Below are positions 24,481 to 32,600 of a stretch of DNA of 64,000 bases, piece after piece. A model generated the notes under the pieces. It did not search any database. It saw nothing but the letters and a program-made list of their open reading frames with translations, and was not told the origin of the DNA. This DNA is from Apoda limacodes (taxonomy: Eukaryota; Arthropoda; Insecta; Lepidoptera; Limacodidae): assembly GCA_946406115.1 (NCBI GenBank), contig OX291561.1:4642273-4706272 (forward strand), read 5' to 3'. Position 1 is the first letter of the stretch; every line of letters begins with the position of its first letter. A program made the position numbers and the translations under genes.

Positions 24481-25569
24481 TTTTTGTACGAAGGGTACTA
24501 GGATTGACCTCTTACCTGTTCCAGTGAACAACAAAGAGGTAACGACTCGTCTGAGCGACATCTTCAGTCTGATGGCGGAGTTGCAACAAGAATGTGATGT
24601 GGAAGACTATACCATCAACCAGAGCTCTCTAGATCAGGTACCTTCAGCTTACAATACAATCATTAGTTGAATTCATTACCTGTATTTTTTGATCATTTAT
24701 ACAACCAAACCTATACACAAATTATGTGTTGCCTTAGCCGTTGTCTGTCCACATTGCCGGGCCACAGACCTCTGCTAAAATAAAGGAGGCTTAGGCCTTA
24801 AGCAATCGCGCTGGCTTTGTGCAAATTGCCAGAGGTTGAGGAGCTAGTGGCAACTCGACTGTCAGAATTTTTGTCGAGCCGCCCATAAAGACAGGAATAA
24901 GAAGAAGACGCTGAAGAGGAGTGAGTGTGCGAAATATGAGGTAAGAGATCTTTTGACTGATCCGTATACCCGGTACCGTAAGCGACCCAAAAATACATGT
25001 AGCCAGATGCTGTGTTGCACGCTAACGTTCTCATATAAAAAGGAAAATAGAGGGAATTGGGGGGGGGGAGAAATAAAGGATCAACAGCACACAGCCCAAT
25101 ACAGTATCTTACTACATGTTTTTTAGTTGCTTAGGGCCTAATACTAATCAGCCAACGGATCCTGTTCGTCATATTTTGCAAACTTAAAAACCTCCACAGC
25201 CTGCTTATCAAATTTTATAATTAATAAGGCCAAGTGGCTTATCGGCTGCTGTCATATATACGCGTAGAACTTGTATCAGAAAGTATATATATTTGTCGGC
25301 TTAGTGTCTAATGGCCCGATGCTGAATTGTGGGGCGGGGGATCGATTCCCGCATAAGACAAACAATTATTATTTGTGTTTGGTCTTGCGACTGGGTGTTT
25401 CCTATGTATAATATGTATGTGTATAATAACTTTAGAAATTGATTTTTTTTTAAAGATGTTCTTGAGTTTCACCGAAAAGCCAGAGGAAGAGTTGCACGTA
25501 GACTTCGACCTCCCATCACCAGAAGCCAAGCGAAAGGAAGAAGAACAAATGACTATTACCTCCCTATGA
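131..25569 (+). CDS. ABCA-type full ABC transporter, 26 exons, 5' end outside the window
   Basis: Exons: 131-329, 957-1158, 1459-1656, 2102-2263, 2557-2668, 3241-3506, 3987-4147, 5118-5262, 5714-5857, 7127-7232, 9016-9167, 9520-9726, 10262-10442, 11964-12076, 13364-13511, 14927-15034, 15471-15622, 16475-16617, 17562-17707, 19814-19955, 21171-21268, 22152-22300, 23381-23563, 24143-24288, 24525-24637, 25456-25569. Every intron is GT-AG and every phase matches, giving one open frame of about 1,329 codons ending TGA at 25569. Two complete nucleotide-binding domains with a six-helix membrane domain between them, and a long extracellular loop after the first helix of that domain, are the ABCA layout; these transporters move lipids across or between membrane leaflets using ATP. 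Roughly the first 300 residues lie upstream. The product resembles ABCA3-like insect proteins, but the exact ortholog and substrate are not determined. No disabling change was seen. Confidence 0.93.
957..2668 (+). CDS. ABCA exons coding NBD1 core
   Basis: Exons 957-1158, 1459-1656, 2102-2263 and 2557-2668 supply all NBD1 motifs in order: Walker [10 protein letters not shown] at the end of the first, Q-loop region VCPQKDV, signature LSGGTRRRL, Walker B/D-loop [13 protein letters not shown], and the H-loop in [11 protein letters not shown]. The D-loop helix is divided by the intron after position 2263. All catalytic positions are present, so the domain should bind and hydrolyse ATP. Intron 2264-2556 contains a 31-bp direct duplication at 2322-2383. 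Confidence 0.93.
2322..2383. repeat. 31-bp direct duplication in intron
   Basis: Two adjacent identical 31-bp copies starting TTTCATCTTTATTTTAACTT. A simple recent tandem duplication. Confidence 0.85.
3241..5262 (+). CDS. ABCA exons: NBD1 C-terminal extension and linker
   Basis: Exons 3241-3506, 3987-4147 and 5118-5262. They carry the regulatory region after NBD1, including the conserved ABCA-style end [15 protein letters not shown], then a low-complexity Ser/Thr/Lys linker and the cytoplasmic run-up [11 protein letters not shown] into the next membrane helix. Intron 4148-5117 holds repeat fragments (4255-4660) and no other gene. Confidence 0.88.
3686..3825 (+). mobile_element. 5'-truncated SINE copy
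   Basis: The segment reads ACAAGACAAACATTTATGTG, then GAGTCTGGGTGTCTAATCTG and CAGATGTCGCTGTGTGTAAT. The same body occurs after the B-box in the SINEs at 20855 and 25294, so this is the tail part of that family without the tRNA-like head. Confidence 0.6.
4255..4660. repeat. Lepidopteran-type dispersed repeat, copy 1
   Basis: A GC-richer block inside an AT-rich intron. Part of it (about 4405-4500: ATTATAATCAAGG, CCGTAGAAATCC, GCCGATAACG) recurs in diverged form at about 5470-5580 in the next intron. No coding potential was recognised, and the class is uncertain. Confidence 0.5.
5465..5585. repeat. Lepidopteran-type dispersed repeat, copy 2
   Basis: Diverged second copy of the block at 4405-4500; it shares TATAATCAAG, GCCGTA and ACCGATAAC in the same order. 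Confidence 0.45.
5714..9726 (+). CDS. ABCA exons: first helix of TMD2 and large extracellular loop
   Basis: Exon 5714-5857 encodes the membrane helix [19 protein letters not shown]. Exons 7127-7232, 9016-9167 and 9520-9726 encode a long polar loop with several N-x-S/T sites (NNSS, NWT, NTT, NMT, NIT) and a Cys pair (CKC) plus a further Cys, as expected for the glycosylated, disulphide-bonded loop of ABCA proteins. The end of the loop, [12 protein letters not shown], is a typical ABCA segment just before the second TMD2 helix. Introns 5858-7126 and 7233-9015 contain old repeats only. Confidence 0.9.
6480..8660. repeat. Cluster of RTE-like repeat tails in introns
   Basis: Three related blocks: about 6510-6860 (ATTTCATGAAAATCGTTGGA, typical of insect non-LTR tails), about 7280-7640 (CTTCGCACGCCC ... 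CCATACAAACTTTG ... TCAGTCAGTCAGTCGGTCAG) and about 8455-8640 (CCATACAAACTTTG and CCTACGTCATACAAAGG recur). Only one exon of the ABCA gene (7127-7232) lies in this stretch. The remaining 7640-8450 is unremarkable AT-rich DNA. Confidence 0.5.
10118..10200 (+). mobile_element. SINE fragment with tRNA-like B box
   Basis: GGATTCGATCCCCGCACA matches the pol III B-box pattern, followed by CAAACATTTATATTG as in the other SINEs here. It ends about 60 bp before exon 10262. Confidence 0.5.
10262..15622 (+). CDS. ABCA exons: remaining helices of TMD2
   Basis: Exons 10262-10442, 11964-12076, 13364-13511, 14927-15034 and 15471-15622. Hydrophobic helices are visible around [20 protein letters not shown], the segment crossing the 10442/11964 junction, [36 protein letters not shown] and [17 protein letters not shown]. 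The [12 protein letters not shown] segment before the last helix is typical of ABCA. The intron at 10443-11963 is almost entirely minisatellite. Confidence 0.9.
10640..11963 (+). repeat. Minisatellite (about 75-bp unit, about 17 copies) filling an ABCA intron
   Basis: The unit reads roughly TTCTAGATAATGGCGATAAA, CATTAAGAAACCGTTTAATT, TCAGTTAATAGTGGTTACAC, AAAGAAACAATTGTA. Copies vary by substitutions and small deletions. The last copy ends TTTTAATTTCAG, which is the functional 3' splice site of exon 11964-12076, and the exon's first bases (ATAATAG) match the bases after CAG in the unit (TTAATAG). Confidence 0.92.
12209..12361. mobile_element. Short MITE with about 50-bp inverted ends
   Basis: ACTGAGCGATTTAAACC ... 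CGTCGCGTACATC on the left is mirrored by GATGTACGCGGCGTGATTCG ... AAAGCGCTTAGT on the right. The whole element is about 150 bp and non-coding, in the intron 12077-13363. Confidence 0.65.
12510..12740. repeat. RTE-like 3' repeat fragment
   Basis: TTTTAGGGTTCC ... AACGGAACCCTTATAGGATC ... GCGCGAGTTCGACTCGCATC is a widespread lepidopteran repeat tail. A related copy lies at 36180-36490. Confidence 0.5.
13175..13260 (+). mobile_element. tRNA-like SINE head
   Basis: GATGGCTCGATTAATAGAGC resembles an A-box and its stem, followed by GTCTAAGTCCTGGCTG. It is too degenerate for a functional tRNA. Confidence 0.35.
13850..14455. repeat. Minisatellite, 60-70-bp unit, about 9 copies
   Basis: Unit: CACACTCAAACAAACTCACT, TTCGCATATAACTCACTTTT, GACACTCATTTTCGCATTCA, TAAA. 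It lies in the intron between exons 13364-13511 and 14927-15034. The rest of that intron (14455-14926) has no recognisable feature. Confidence 0.9.
15200..15335 (-). mobile_element. SINE, minus strand
   Basis: On the minus strand GTGTGGGTTCGACTCTGC is a B-box and CTCGTTGGTAGTGTG an A-box-like head. It sits in the intron before exon 15471. Confidence 0.5.
16235..16345. repeat. Lepidopteran dispersed repeat fragment
   Basis: CGCCTGATGGTAAGCGGTCA, CCGTGGCCTATGGACGCTTG and CAACACCAG-like strings are a very common lepidopteran LINE/SINE tail. A related piece is at 36590-36640. Confidence 0.55.
16475..21268 (+). CDS. ABCA exons: TMD2-NBD2 linker, Walker A and Q-loop of NBD2
   Basis: Exons 16475-16617, 17562-17707, 19814-19955 and 21171-21268. 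The 16617 donor (GTCAGT) was preferred over an in-exon GTGCGT at 16584 because only it keeps the frame into 17562. Walker A is [10 protein letters not shown], and the Q-loop [16 protein letters not shown] is assembled across the 19955/21171 junction. The intron between 17707 and 19814 holds a MITE and a deleted LINE; the next intron holds a minisatellite and a SINE. Confidence 0.9.
16742..17345. repeat. Minisatellite, about 60-bp unit, about 10 copies
   Basis: Unit: TACGTCTAGCTAAATACCCA, GTTGTTAAATCTGCTAGTTG, GTCTTTGTATGCTAAATTTA. It occupies most of the intron between exons 16475-16617 and 17562-17707. Confidence 0.92.
17795..17894. mobile_element. About 100-bp MITE
   Basis: TACAGTAGGGGTCTCCGC at the left is mirrored by GTGGAGATCCCTACTGTA at the right. 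Non-coding, in the intron after exon 17707. The rest of 17895-18310 is plain AT-rich intron. Confidence 0.6.
18311..19740 (-). mobile_element. Internally deleted CR1/Jockey-like LINE, minus strand
   Basis: The minus-strand reading has an intact ORF1 at its 5' side (19496-18825), the last residues of the reverse-transcriptase ORF and a 3' tail ending in TTATTATTATTATC near 18311. EN and RT core are missing. The 3' UTR (GCGATAAGATCGCCATTTG, then GTGCAATAAAG) resembles the tail of the LINE at 29700-32936 (TAAGCGATAAGGCCGCC, GTGCAATAAAG), so both belong to related families. Confidence 0.75.
18825..19496 (-). CDS. LINE ORF1 protein fused to a short RT C-terminal tail
   Basis: A 223-residue ORF starting ATG at 19496. 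The N-terminal part is a coiled coil ([20 protein letters not shown] and following heptads); a central RRM-like ORF1 domain follows ([43 protein letters not shown]). Such ORF1 proteins bind LINE RNA. From about residue 190 the sequence switches to a motif that normally lies near the LINE ORF2 end ([20 protein letters not shown]), the same motif found at about 32287-32347 in the other LINE. The switch marks the internal deletion. It is not a host gene. Confidence 0.75.
   Translation of the reverse strand: MESIVQSMSQMSDMFNKRMEKFQAELNQPTASTFNLQSQVEYLTKAIDRVEMAGRREMLLIHGVTENTSEDINGTITKTVTNQLKIPTFTADQISNSRRLGSSGKDKSPILVKFCDVTVRDKLWFAKTGLKSSGITMSEFLTKPRHEAFMTARQRFGIPKCWTRAGTIIVMAPDGKRHSVVSCTKYDHISEFRTKLKWLPIRLRRNTNVLFLLYNALFNPKTP
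20531..20800. repeat. Minisatellite, 38-39-bp unit, 7 copies
   Basis: Unit: AATTTTAGGGAAGGTCAGAA followed by CTTAAGTGACAATACAAT. Copies are almost identical, so expansion is recent. In the intron between exons 19814-19955 and 21171-21268. Confidence 0.95.
20855..21100 (+). mobile_element. SINE with tRNA-like head
   Basis: Head GGTAACTGAGTGGGTAATGA (A-box-like) and GGGTTTGATTCCCGCACA (B-box), then the body ACAATTTCTGTTTGTCTTGA and CAAGATGGCGCTATGTGTAA shared with 3686-3825. Confidence 0.75.
21750..22142 (-). mobile_element. LINE 3' fragment ending about 10 bp before exon 22152
   Basis: The minus-strand reading gives the C-terminus of an ORF2-type protein: [48 protein letters not shown], and, with indels, the downstream [19 protein letters not shown] segment. 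This motif order is typical of Jockey-clade LINE ends. The last LINE-matching codons reach about position 22140, so the region upstream of the splice acceptor (AG at 22150-22151) is LINE-derived. Confidence 0.7.
22152..25569 (+). CDS. ABCA exons: signature, Walker B, H-loop of NBD2 and C-terminus
   Basis: Exons 22152-22300, 23381-23563, 24143-24288, 24525-24637 and 25456-25569. Signature LSGGNKRKL, Walker B LVLLDEPT split from its D-loop SGMD by an intron, H-loop in [13 protein letters not shown], then the ABCA C-terminal domain and an acidic/basic tail ending at TGA 25569. Exons 23381-23563 and 24143-24288 are strikingly GC- and CpG-rich compared with the AT-rich introns and with earlier exons of the same gene. 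Confidence 0.92.
22378..22612. mobile_element. Palindromic MITE
   Basis: CTAGCGCCGCCAATC near the left end is mirrored by GATTGGCGGCGCCAATTGG at the right. Inside, ATAACTGTGAGTTATA and TATAGCTCACAGTTATA mirror each other around CTAAAAATGGTCACTTTTAG. Confidence 0.6.
22613..23380. other. Intron sequence without recognised feature
   Basis: The rest of the intron before exon 23381. Mixed-composition DNA with no convincing open frame, repeat array or RNA gene. Confidence 0.5.
23755..24142 (+). repeat. Minisatellite, 36-bp unit, about 10 copies, running into a splice acceptor
   Basis: Unit: TTGTGTTTGTTTAATGTTGG, TAAATGTTTCTGTTAC. The last copy reads TTTCTGTTACATAG then GTTTGG; the AG and GTTTG are the real acceptor and exon start at 24143. 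In the other copies the equivalent position is TTTCTGTTACTTGT then GTTTG. Confidence 0.93.
24388..24476. repeat. (CA)n microsatellite with CCCACA interruptions
   Basis: About 89 bp of ACACACCCAC grading into pure CA, 48 bp before exon 24525. Confidence 0.97.
25294..25435 (+). mobile_element. SINE just before the last ABCA exon
   Basis: Head GTCGGCTTAGTGTCTAATGG and B-box GGGATCGATTCCCGCATAAG, then body TTTGGTCTTGCGACTGGGTG. It ends about 20 bp upstream of exon 25456. Confidence 0.7.
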
Positions 25570-25610
25570 CATATTAATTAACCCTAAGTTATATTCATCG
25601 TTAGTGAAAT

Positions 25611-25805
25611 GTAAGTGTTTTTAACCACTGGAGTGATACTGGCCAAAATTTAAGTGTTTTTACCACTAGCGTGATAATGGCCAAAATTTAAATGTTTTTT
25701 ACCACTAGCGTGATACTGACCAAAATTTAAGTGTTTTTACCACTAGCGTGATAATGGCCAAAATTTAAGTGTTTTTAACCACTAGTGTGATAATGGCCAA
25801 AGTTA
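25611..25805. repeat. Minisatellite, about 38-bp unit, 5 copies, in the 3' region of the ABCA gene
   Basis: Unit: AAGTGTTTTTACCACTAGCG followed by TGATAATGGCCAAAATTT. It starts 42 bp after the stop codon, so it probably lies in the 3' UTR. Confidence 0.9.
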
Positions 25806-26252
25806 AAATTAAGTTTTTTTAGGGTGTTTCTAAAGTGTTAGTTAATTTATACTTGAAAAGCTCTTTCTATAAGTATGTATTTAATAGCACTTCATGGGTT
25901 TAAATGAAAAAAAAAAATTAACTCAATTTTCACGATAAAGTCTCTCCTCGAAAAAAAAAAATGAAAGAACATTAAGAAAACCCAAAAAAACGCACTAAGC
26001 AAAACCCCTTAACATCAGGCTGGCCGTAAGCTTGTTTACAACTTTAGTGGTACACTTAGGTGTTATCAAATAGTAAGTGGTAATTTGTAAATTACCTGAG
26101 ACTTTGCTCAACGAAATAGAACTTCTAAATATTTTTATTTGCCATTTTAATAATGTAGAAATTGTATATATCTAAGTTTACTTATCTAGGCAGGTTTCCT
26201 ACAACTATACGGATTTATCCGTCATTAAAACGACCATGATGTTCGTAGTAAA
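25806..26252. other. AT-rich intergenic DNA
   Basis: No gene or repeat recognised. It probably includes the 3' UTR end of the transporter gene, but no poly(A) signal could be assigned with confidence. Confidence 0.4.
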
Positions 26253-27141
26253 TATGTCGTGGCCAGATCTTAGAATTGATTATTTCATGATGTGTCCGAC
26301 CATTTCATGATATGATCGTATTTCATTACATAACCAGCTAAAACTAACCATATAAAAAAATGTATTGCTTTTGTACGTACAAAGATTAGCTTAAAAATTA
26401 ACGTTAATCTTATAAGGGTCTATGCAGATAGTTTACATTGAAATAAAAAGACAATTGTCGTAGCGATATTCCACTAAGCGATGCCCGCGGTTTCACTCGT
26501 GGAAAACCCTAGACCTGTGATAACTATCGATCGCAATAACCGTATGACTGATATAAATTATAAGCACCGTAACGCCGTAAAGGGAATACTGCCCCAAGAA
26601 AAAAATATTCTCATGGGAACCCTTAATCAAGATAAAAATTTCTTATTAATTTCTTCAAATTATTAATTCTCTATTATTTTCTATCCATCCAGCTATGACT
26701 GTGCTTAAAATCAGATATTTTTTGAACTAAAACTAATGTTCTTAAATATAAAAAATATTGTCTTTGAAATGGACTTTCAAAATACTGCCAATAAAAATGT
26801 TTAAAATAGGATGAGTACCTAGTTTTGGAGAGTATCTCCTAAATCGAACCTTAACCTCTTTATAATATAAGTGTAGATTTAATTAAAAAGTGCCTTACAT
26901 TCGCGACTCTACCGGTGGGTAATGTAACTATTTTACGTTATAATTACTAATGTTTGACCATATCATGAAGTAGTCATGCATTTAGCTGTTAATATCATTA
27001 AATGCTGAGTAGTCATTTATCAGGCTAGCCCACATCACGATGTGGCCAGTGGGTACTGTTCTATATAATTAAATATGACCATTTCATGAAGTGGTCGGAA
27101 ACATCATGAAGTGATCAATTCTACGATCAGGCCACGACATA
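26253..27141. mobile_element. Inverted-repeat element with about 75-bp arms
   Basis: TATGTCGTGGCCAGATCTTA ... ATTTCATGATGTGTCCGACC on the left is mirrored by GGTCGGAAACATCATGAAGT ... GATCAGGCCACGACATA on the right. The interior is non-coding, so this is a non-autonomous element. No clear target duplication was seen. Confidence 0.65.
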
Positions 27142-27954
27142 GATATCTATCGCCTCTTCGGGGATAAGTGTCGTGGTATATTTATTTAATATTATTGATA
27201 TTCGTATTTGTTCCGAAGAATGATTGTGATTTTATGTTAACAGGGTTTTTATAAGGATAAATGTCATCAAAGTTATAGATTTGTTTATGTTAAATTGTTT
27301 TTAGATTATGTTTAGATCTGACATTTACTTTTTTTCGTGATTTTTGTGAATTATAATGTCTAAAAGTGTTAACTAAAAAGGCAGTGCTAGCAGTTTAGAG
27401 GGAAATATATGAAATTACCCACAGCAATGACTTGGCACTTTTTTTTAACTTTACGCTAATTAAAAAATTAGCCTAAACCAACCTAAACTTTTATATTTAA
27501 TTTATTTTGATAATAAAATAATTAAATACAAAATAATACTTTTTTAACACTTCTTTTTTCATATTGACAATAACATACGTAACGTATTTAGGGGAAAATC
27601 AGACGCTGCTGTTACCCCCCTTTACAAAAACTGTTTTCTTTTAGGTAGGTTCAGCTTATCGTACGGTCAGTATAACTAAGGTTCTATAAGGTCAACCATA
27701 GTTTTAAATGATTAGATTTTTATTCAATAAATAAATTTTCCATATTTAAAAAAAAACTTGAAAACTTCAAAACATGTCGTATCAATTTTGATTAATCAAT
27801 CAATAATAACGTATATATTTATGAACACACCTTAAAAAAGTCGTGGAGTGCTGCTCTCAGTGTTGAAGTTCGAATGTCTAATTAGTTTTCAATTATTGAT
27901 AGGCATACTATTATTACGACTAAATGTAAATGTATAAGTAAAGTAAAAGGGCGA

Positions 27955-28605
27955 TTTCCGTCAGATCTGAGGATTGACTAAAAGAGCGAATTCCGTCAAA
28001 ACTGAGGATTGACTGCAAGAGCGAAATCCTTTAAATCTTAGAATTCACTTCAAAGAGCAAAATCCGTCAAATCTGAGGAATGACTGAAAAGAGTAAAATC
28101 TGTCAAATCTGAGGAATGACTTAAAAGAGTGAAATCCGTTAAATCTGAGGATTGACTTATCAAAGTCCGATTCCTACCAATTTTAAGTCTTCACAAAAAT
28201 GTTTAAATCACGGAACGTAATTTTTTGTTTTGATTTAGGTCAGTCATGTATAAAATAAAATTAAAAGAACACATGGTGACAAGTGAAATAACTAGTCACT
28301 TACATAAACGACAACATATGCTAAGCAACTCACGATAGCTCTATGAAGTCAAAGCAACATCGAAGCTTAATCACTTATTTAATTATTTATATGTAAAATA
28401 TATATTTTTAATATTCTACTTGTTTCATTAAACTATCGTTACTAGTTCATGCAACATCGTCGTTTATGTAAATGACTAGTTATTTTTGCTCGTAACTGTA
28501 ACTAACCACATCAAAGCACTTATACGAGTAATATCTAGTTAGAGTGTAGAAATGAATTGGCAAGTTAATTCTCAGATTTGACGGATTTCGCACATTGACT
28601 ATGCC
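27955..28605. mobile_element. Fold-back element with a minisatellite arm
   Basis: Left: six copies of a 34-36-bp unit (AAAGAGCGAAATCCGTCAAA, TCTGAGGATTGACT) at 27955-28165. Right: one inverted copy at about 28574-28603 (CTCAGATTTGACGGATTTCG). Between them AACTAGTCACTTACATAAAC at 28283 is mirrored by GTTTATGTAAATGACTAGTT at 28464. Non-coding. Confidence 0.6.
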
Positions 28606-29004
28606 ATATACGTAAGTAAATAAATACCAATAGTATAAAATTCAAACACATATCTTAAAATTTATCATTTTAATATTTTGTATGTCGAAAAGGATTTTAT
28701 CAAATGCAATGTCGACTGTGAACTTTTTAATATTCAAGTAGGCAGGTACTTTTATTTGTTGGGTCCAATATTGAATTTAATGTGTAACGCACACCTTGAC
28801 ACGTATCTGTGATAATTGTGTCGAACTGAGATTGTAAATAAATGTTTTTGAAAGGTTTGAGGAGAAACTGGCTATTTTATTTATTTTCTTTTAAACATAC
28901 AAGTATATACCTATCTAGGTAAATTCAATCTGCATCTAACAAAACGCAAACTTAGGGGCTAACGTAAATGAAAGTGGCGCCCTCACTACATTTTTTTAAT
29001 TTCC

Positions 29005-29228
29005 AAAAAAGTGCTCAAATTAAAAGTGTTATGTACAAGTAAGCAATTTTCAGAAAGTTTTATTTGCTAGATATCATTGACGTGCAGGCTGGAAAGGTCA
29101 TTTATGCTAAAAGTGGCCACTTTTAGAATAAATGCACTTTCTAGCCTACACATGCATAATATATAGCGACTAAAACTTTCTAAAAATAGCTTACTTGTAC
29201 TTTAAACTTTAAATTTGAGCACTTTTTG
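29005..29228. repeat. Long perfect-centre hairpin
   Basis: About 105-bp arms: GTGCTCAAATTAAAAGTG ... CAAGTAAGCAATTTTCAGAA mirrored by AGCTTACTTGTAC ... AAATTTGAGCAC, around the palindrome CTAAAAGTGGCCACTTTTAG at 29108-29127. Confidence 0.8.
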
Positions 29229-29727
29229 ATTTGTTTTTTTTTTTAATCTGCTGACATTGAATGAATGATGATGATAACATAATGCTGCGTTCGATTTTAT
29301 ATGTGTGAGTAAGGTTGCGTTCAGTTTAATACAAAGTTATGTTTTTTAATAACTATTTAACCTAACAAACTTGAACTTATTAGCTGTGACTAGATTTAAA
29401 TTTTATTATTTTGTATTTTTTACTATTAATATATAAATTGTAAGTCGTAAAATTTATGTTACCTGTTCATTCCGTTTTTGTCTTTTCTCTCCTTCTAACG
29501 TAAATTCGTTTTTTTTACTCGTTTTATGTAGAACATAAGTTTTAAATGTCTGGCTGCCAAAGGGTAGATAAATTAGTTGTATTTAAAAAATTTTTTATAT
29601 ACAGTACTTATATTTTTATTTATTTTGTATTTTGTTGTATTTTATACATAGTATATTGAATTAATCTATGATGTATAAATTAGAATATTGATAATAGTGA
29701 TTTCAGTCCTGTTCATCCTCTGACGGA

Positions 29728-30804
29728 TTGAATGAAAGCTTTCACAGCACTTCCATTCCACTCAGCACTACTTTAAATTATAATTTCTCAGATTCAGTGA
29801 AAAAATTTAATGTCGTACACATAAATGCTCAAAGTATTCCGGCACATTTTCCTGATATGCTGGCGTCTTTCGAAAACCAAAATTTTCAGGCAATCCTTGT
29901 TTCAGAAACCTGGTTAAAACCCTGTCTTCCCTCCACTTCTTATTCCTTGCCAGAATTTAGCTTTATTCGTAACGATCGTGTTAGCAGAAGTGGTGGAGGA
30001 GTTGCCATCTATCTCCGTTCCCATATTACTTTCTCAGTGTTAAGCTTGTCAACTCAGCCCCCACCTGCTGATGCAGCGGAACACCTGTTAATTGAAATTT
30101 ATCTGTCCCATACAAAACTTCTTGGAGTTTTTTATAGTCCTTCTCTACATGTAAATTATTTTAAAACATTTGGAAACCTTTTAGAACTTTATACACCACT
30201 TTATAATCATAATATCATCCTGGGTGATTTCAACACATGTCCCCTCAAAAATGATAGTCGGTCCTTCCAACTTCAATTAATTATTAATGCTTGCAATATG
30301 AAAATACTGCCCCTTGATGCTACTCATTACTTCCCAAATTGTGTACCATCTCTTCTTGACGTTAATACGGTTTCCTCTCCCGATTATTTTCAAAGACATG
30401 GTCAATTCGCCGCTGACGCATTCTCATACCATGATCTAATATATGTATCATACAAAATTCGTACCCCCAAAGCAAAGCCGATAATTCTTCTGCAGCGCAA
30501 TTTTAGTGGTATGAATATCGATAACTTACAGAATGATGCTTCCAATATTGACTGGTCACCAGTGATAGCTGCACAAACTGTTGATGAGAAACTTGCAATT
30601 TTTAATTCCCTTCTAACAGGATATTGTTTGACATACATGCGCCCGTTCGACCTGTCAAACTCAACCACATGCCGGCACCATGGCTCACAGATGACATTTA
30701 ATCATTACAGGCGAAAAAATGCAAAGCTAAATCCAAGCTCAAAGCTCATTACTGCGAAGAAAATTTACACAAATACAAGCTCCTTAGAAATCGCTGCAAC
30801 ATGA
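29728..30804 (+). pseudogene. LINE endonuclease domain (ORF2 N-terminal part)
   Basis: Apurinic-like endonuclease motifs in order: FNVVHINAQS, LVSETWL, RSGGGVAIYL, LLGVFYSPS, NIILGDFN. The final catalytic motif, normally SDH, reads SYH here (AFSYHDLIYVSY), so a catalytic Asp is lost. The frame begins without an ATG and is probably open upstream; it shifts into another frame at about 30801. Confidence 0.8.
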
Positions 30805-32600
30805 TGTGTAGGGATGCACAAAGACGCCACATTCACAAATCCGTTGAAAACGAAGACTCTGCCCGAGTCTGGAAATTTCTCAAATCGTTAGGGTTTGGGA
30901 AACCTCAGTCTGAGGCTACGTTAAATAACTTCGATATAAATCTACTTAATCATCACTTCTCTGCTTTAGATAACATTAAAGCTAGTATAAAAATCCATAC
31001 TATTAATAATCTTTCAATGATCCCAACGCCTGATTATTCCGCTTTTAATTTCAATCAATTTGCCGTCTGTGATGTTAAAAATAGCATGCAATCAATTTCA
31101 TCAAATGCCGTCGGAATCGACAGCATTAGCCGTAGTATGCTTATTCCAATCCTTGATATTGTCTCCCCAACTATAAACACATCCTTGACGCATCCGTCAT
31201 ATCAGGTAAATTCTTATGGAAAAAAGCAAAAATAATCCCGTTGCCAAAAAAAAATCCTACTTCATTCTCCGACTACCGTCCAATATCCATACTACCTTTT
31301 CTGTCTAAAGTCCTAGAACGTCTTGTACACCAGCAAACTTGGTCACTTCCTTACAAAAAAATCTCTCCTTATCCCTTTTCAATCCGGTTTTACGTCCAGG
31401 GCATAGTACGGTTACTGCTCTAACAAGAATTTTTGATGACATTTGTCTAGGTATGGATCGTACTGAGCTCACAGTTTTGTCTTTACTGGATTTCAGTAAT
31501 GCATTCAACACTATCGATTTTCATATCTTATTGAGCCAGTTACGATCCATTAACATATCTCCAGCGGCAATTGAATGGTTTCGCAGTTACCTGCAAGGAC
31601 GCCGGCAACGAATTTAAGTATAGGAATCGTTCTCTTCTTGGTGTGATATTCGGGCTGGCGTTCCACAAGGCGGCGTGCTCTCTCCTCTTCTGTTTTCAAT
31701 ATTCATTAATGCAATTTCTCAAAGGATTTCATCTCCCTACCACATGTATGCAGACGATTTCTAAATTTACACCCAAACTTCGTTACATAATATTCACAAA
31801 GCTATCAATACGATGAATGCTAACTTATCTAATGTCACAGAATGGAGTAAATTACACGGTCTTTAAATAAATCCATCGAAAACACAGGTAATAATTATTG
31901 GAAGTCCAAAGTTAATATCGAGAATCGATTTCATCGTTTAATCGTGTTTAATCGAATTAATCGTGTAATTATCCCTTACAGCGAAAATGTGAAAAACCTT
32001 GGCATCATTATAGACCGTACTTTTTCTTGGGTGCCACATCTACAAGAGTTAAGCCGAAAACTATACGCTTCTGTTAGTTCACTAAAGTGATTACGTAATT
32101 TTCTTCCAATATCAACTAAAATTGCGCTGGCACAATCATTACTTCATCCTATTCTCGACTATGCTGACGCCAGCTATTTTCTCAAGGAGGACCAACCAAA
32201 TAAACTTTAGCGTCTTCAGAATTTATGTATACGTTTTATATTTGGACTCCGTAAATATGATCATGTCTCTAGTTTACGAAAACAACTCAAGTGGCCTCCA
32301 ATTCGTATTCGCCAGAATATTCATATTCTTTCTCTTCTGTATAACACTTAGTTCAATCCGTCAACCCCAACATTTCTTAAAGAGCGTTTCCAACTTGTAA
32401 GTTACTCCAATCCTAATCTCCGACCATCGACCAATCTTCTTCTGAAAACACCACCGCACTAGACTAATTTTTACAATATTTCATTTACAGTACAAGCTAT
32501 CAAACTTTGGAATGCTCTGCCTTTGTCCATCAAGAAGGGTCAATCTTTACAAATTTTCCAAAAGCAAATAAAAAATCAATTCTATCCTTCACCATAATAT
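30801..32600 (+). pseudogene. LINE reverse transcriptase remnants
   Basis: Pieces in different frames: ISSNAVGIDSISRSML (30801-31235), FSDYRPISILPFLSKVLERL (31241-31330), LSLLDFSNAFNTIDF with the motif A Asp (31339-31617), and HMYADDF followed at once by a stop near 31740-31770, where YADD is the RT active site. The C-terminal motif LKWPPIRIRQNIHILSLLY lies near 32290. At least four frame breaks. Confidence 0.8.

Noticed and set aside
24310..24561. Thr/His-rich and Val/Cys-rich frames
   Set aside because: They arise from the (CA)n microsatellite and have no other support.
27955..28165. CRISPR-like array
   Set aside because: Units are directly adjacent minisatellite copies without unique spacers of constant length, and the genome is eukaryotic.
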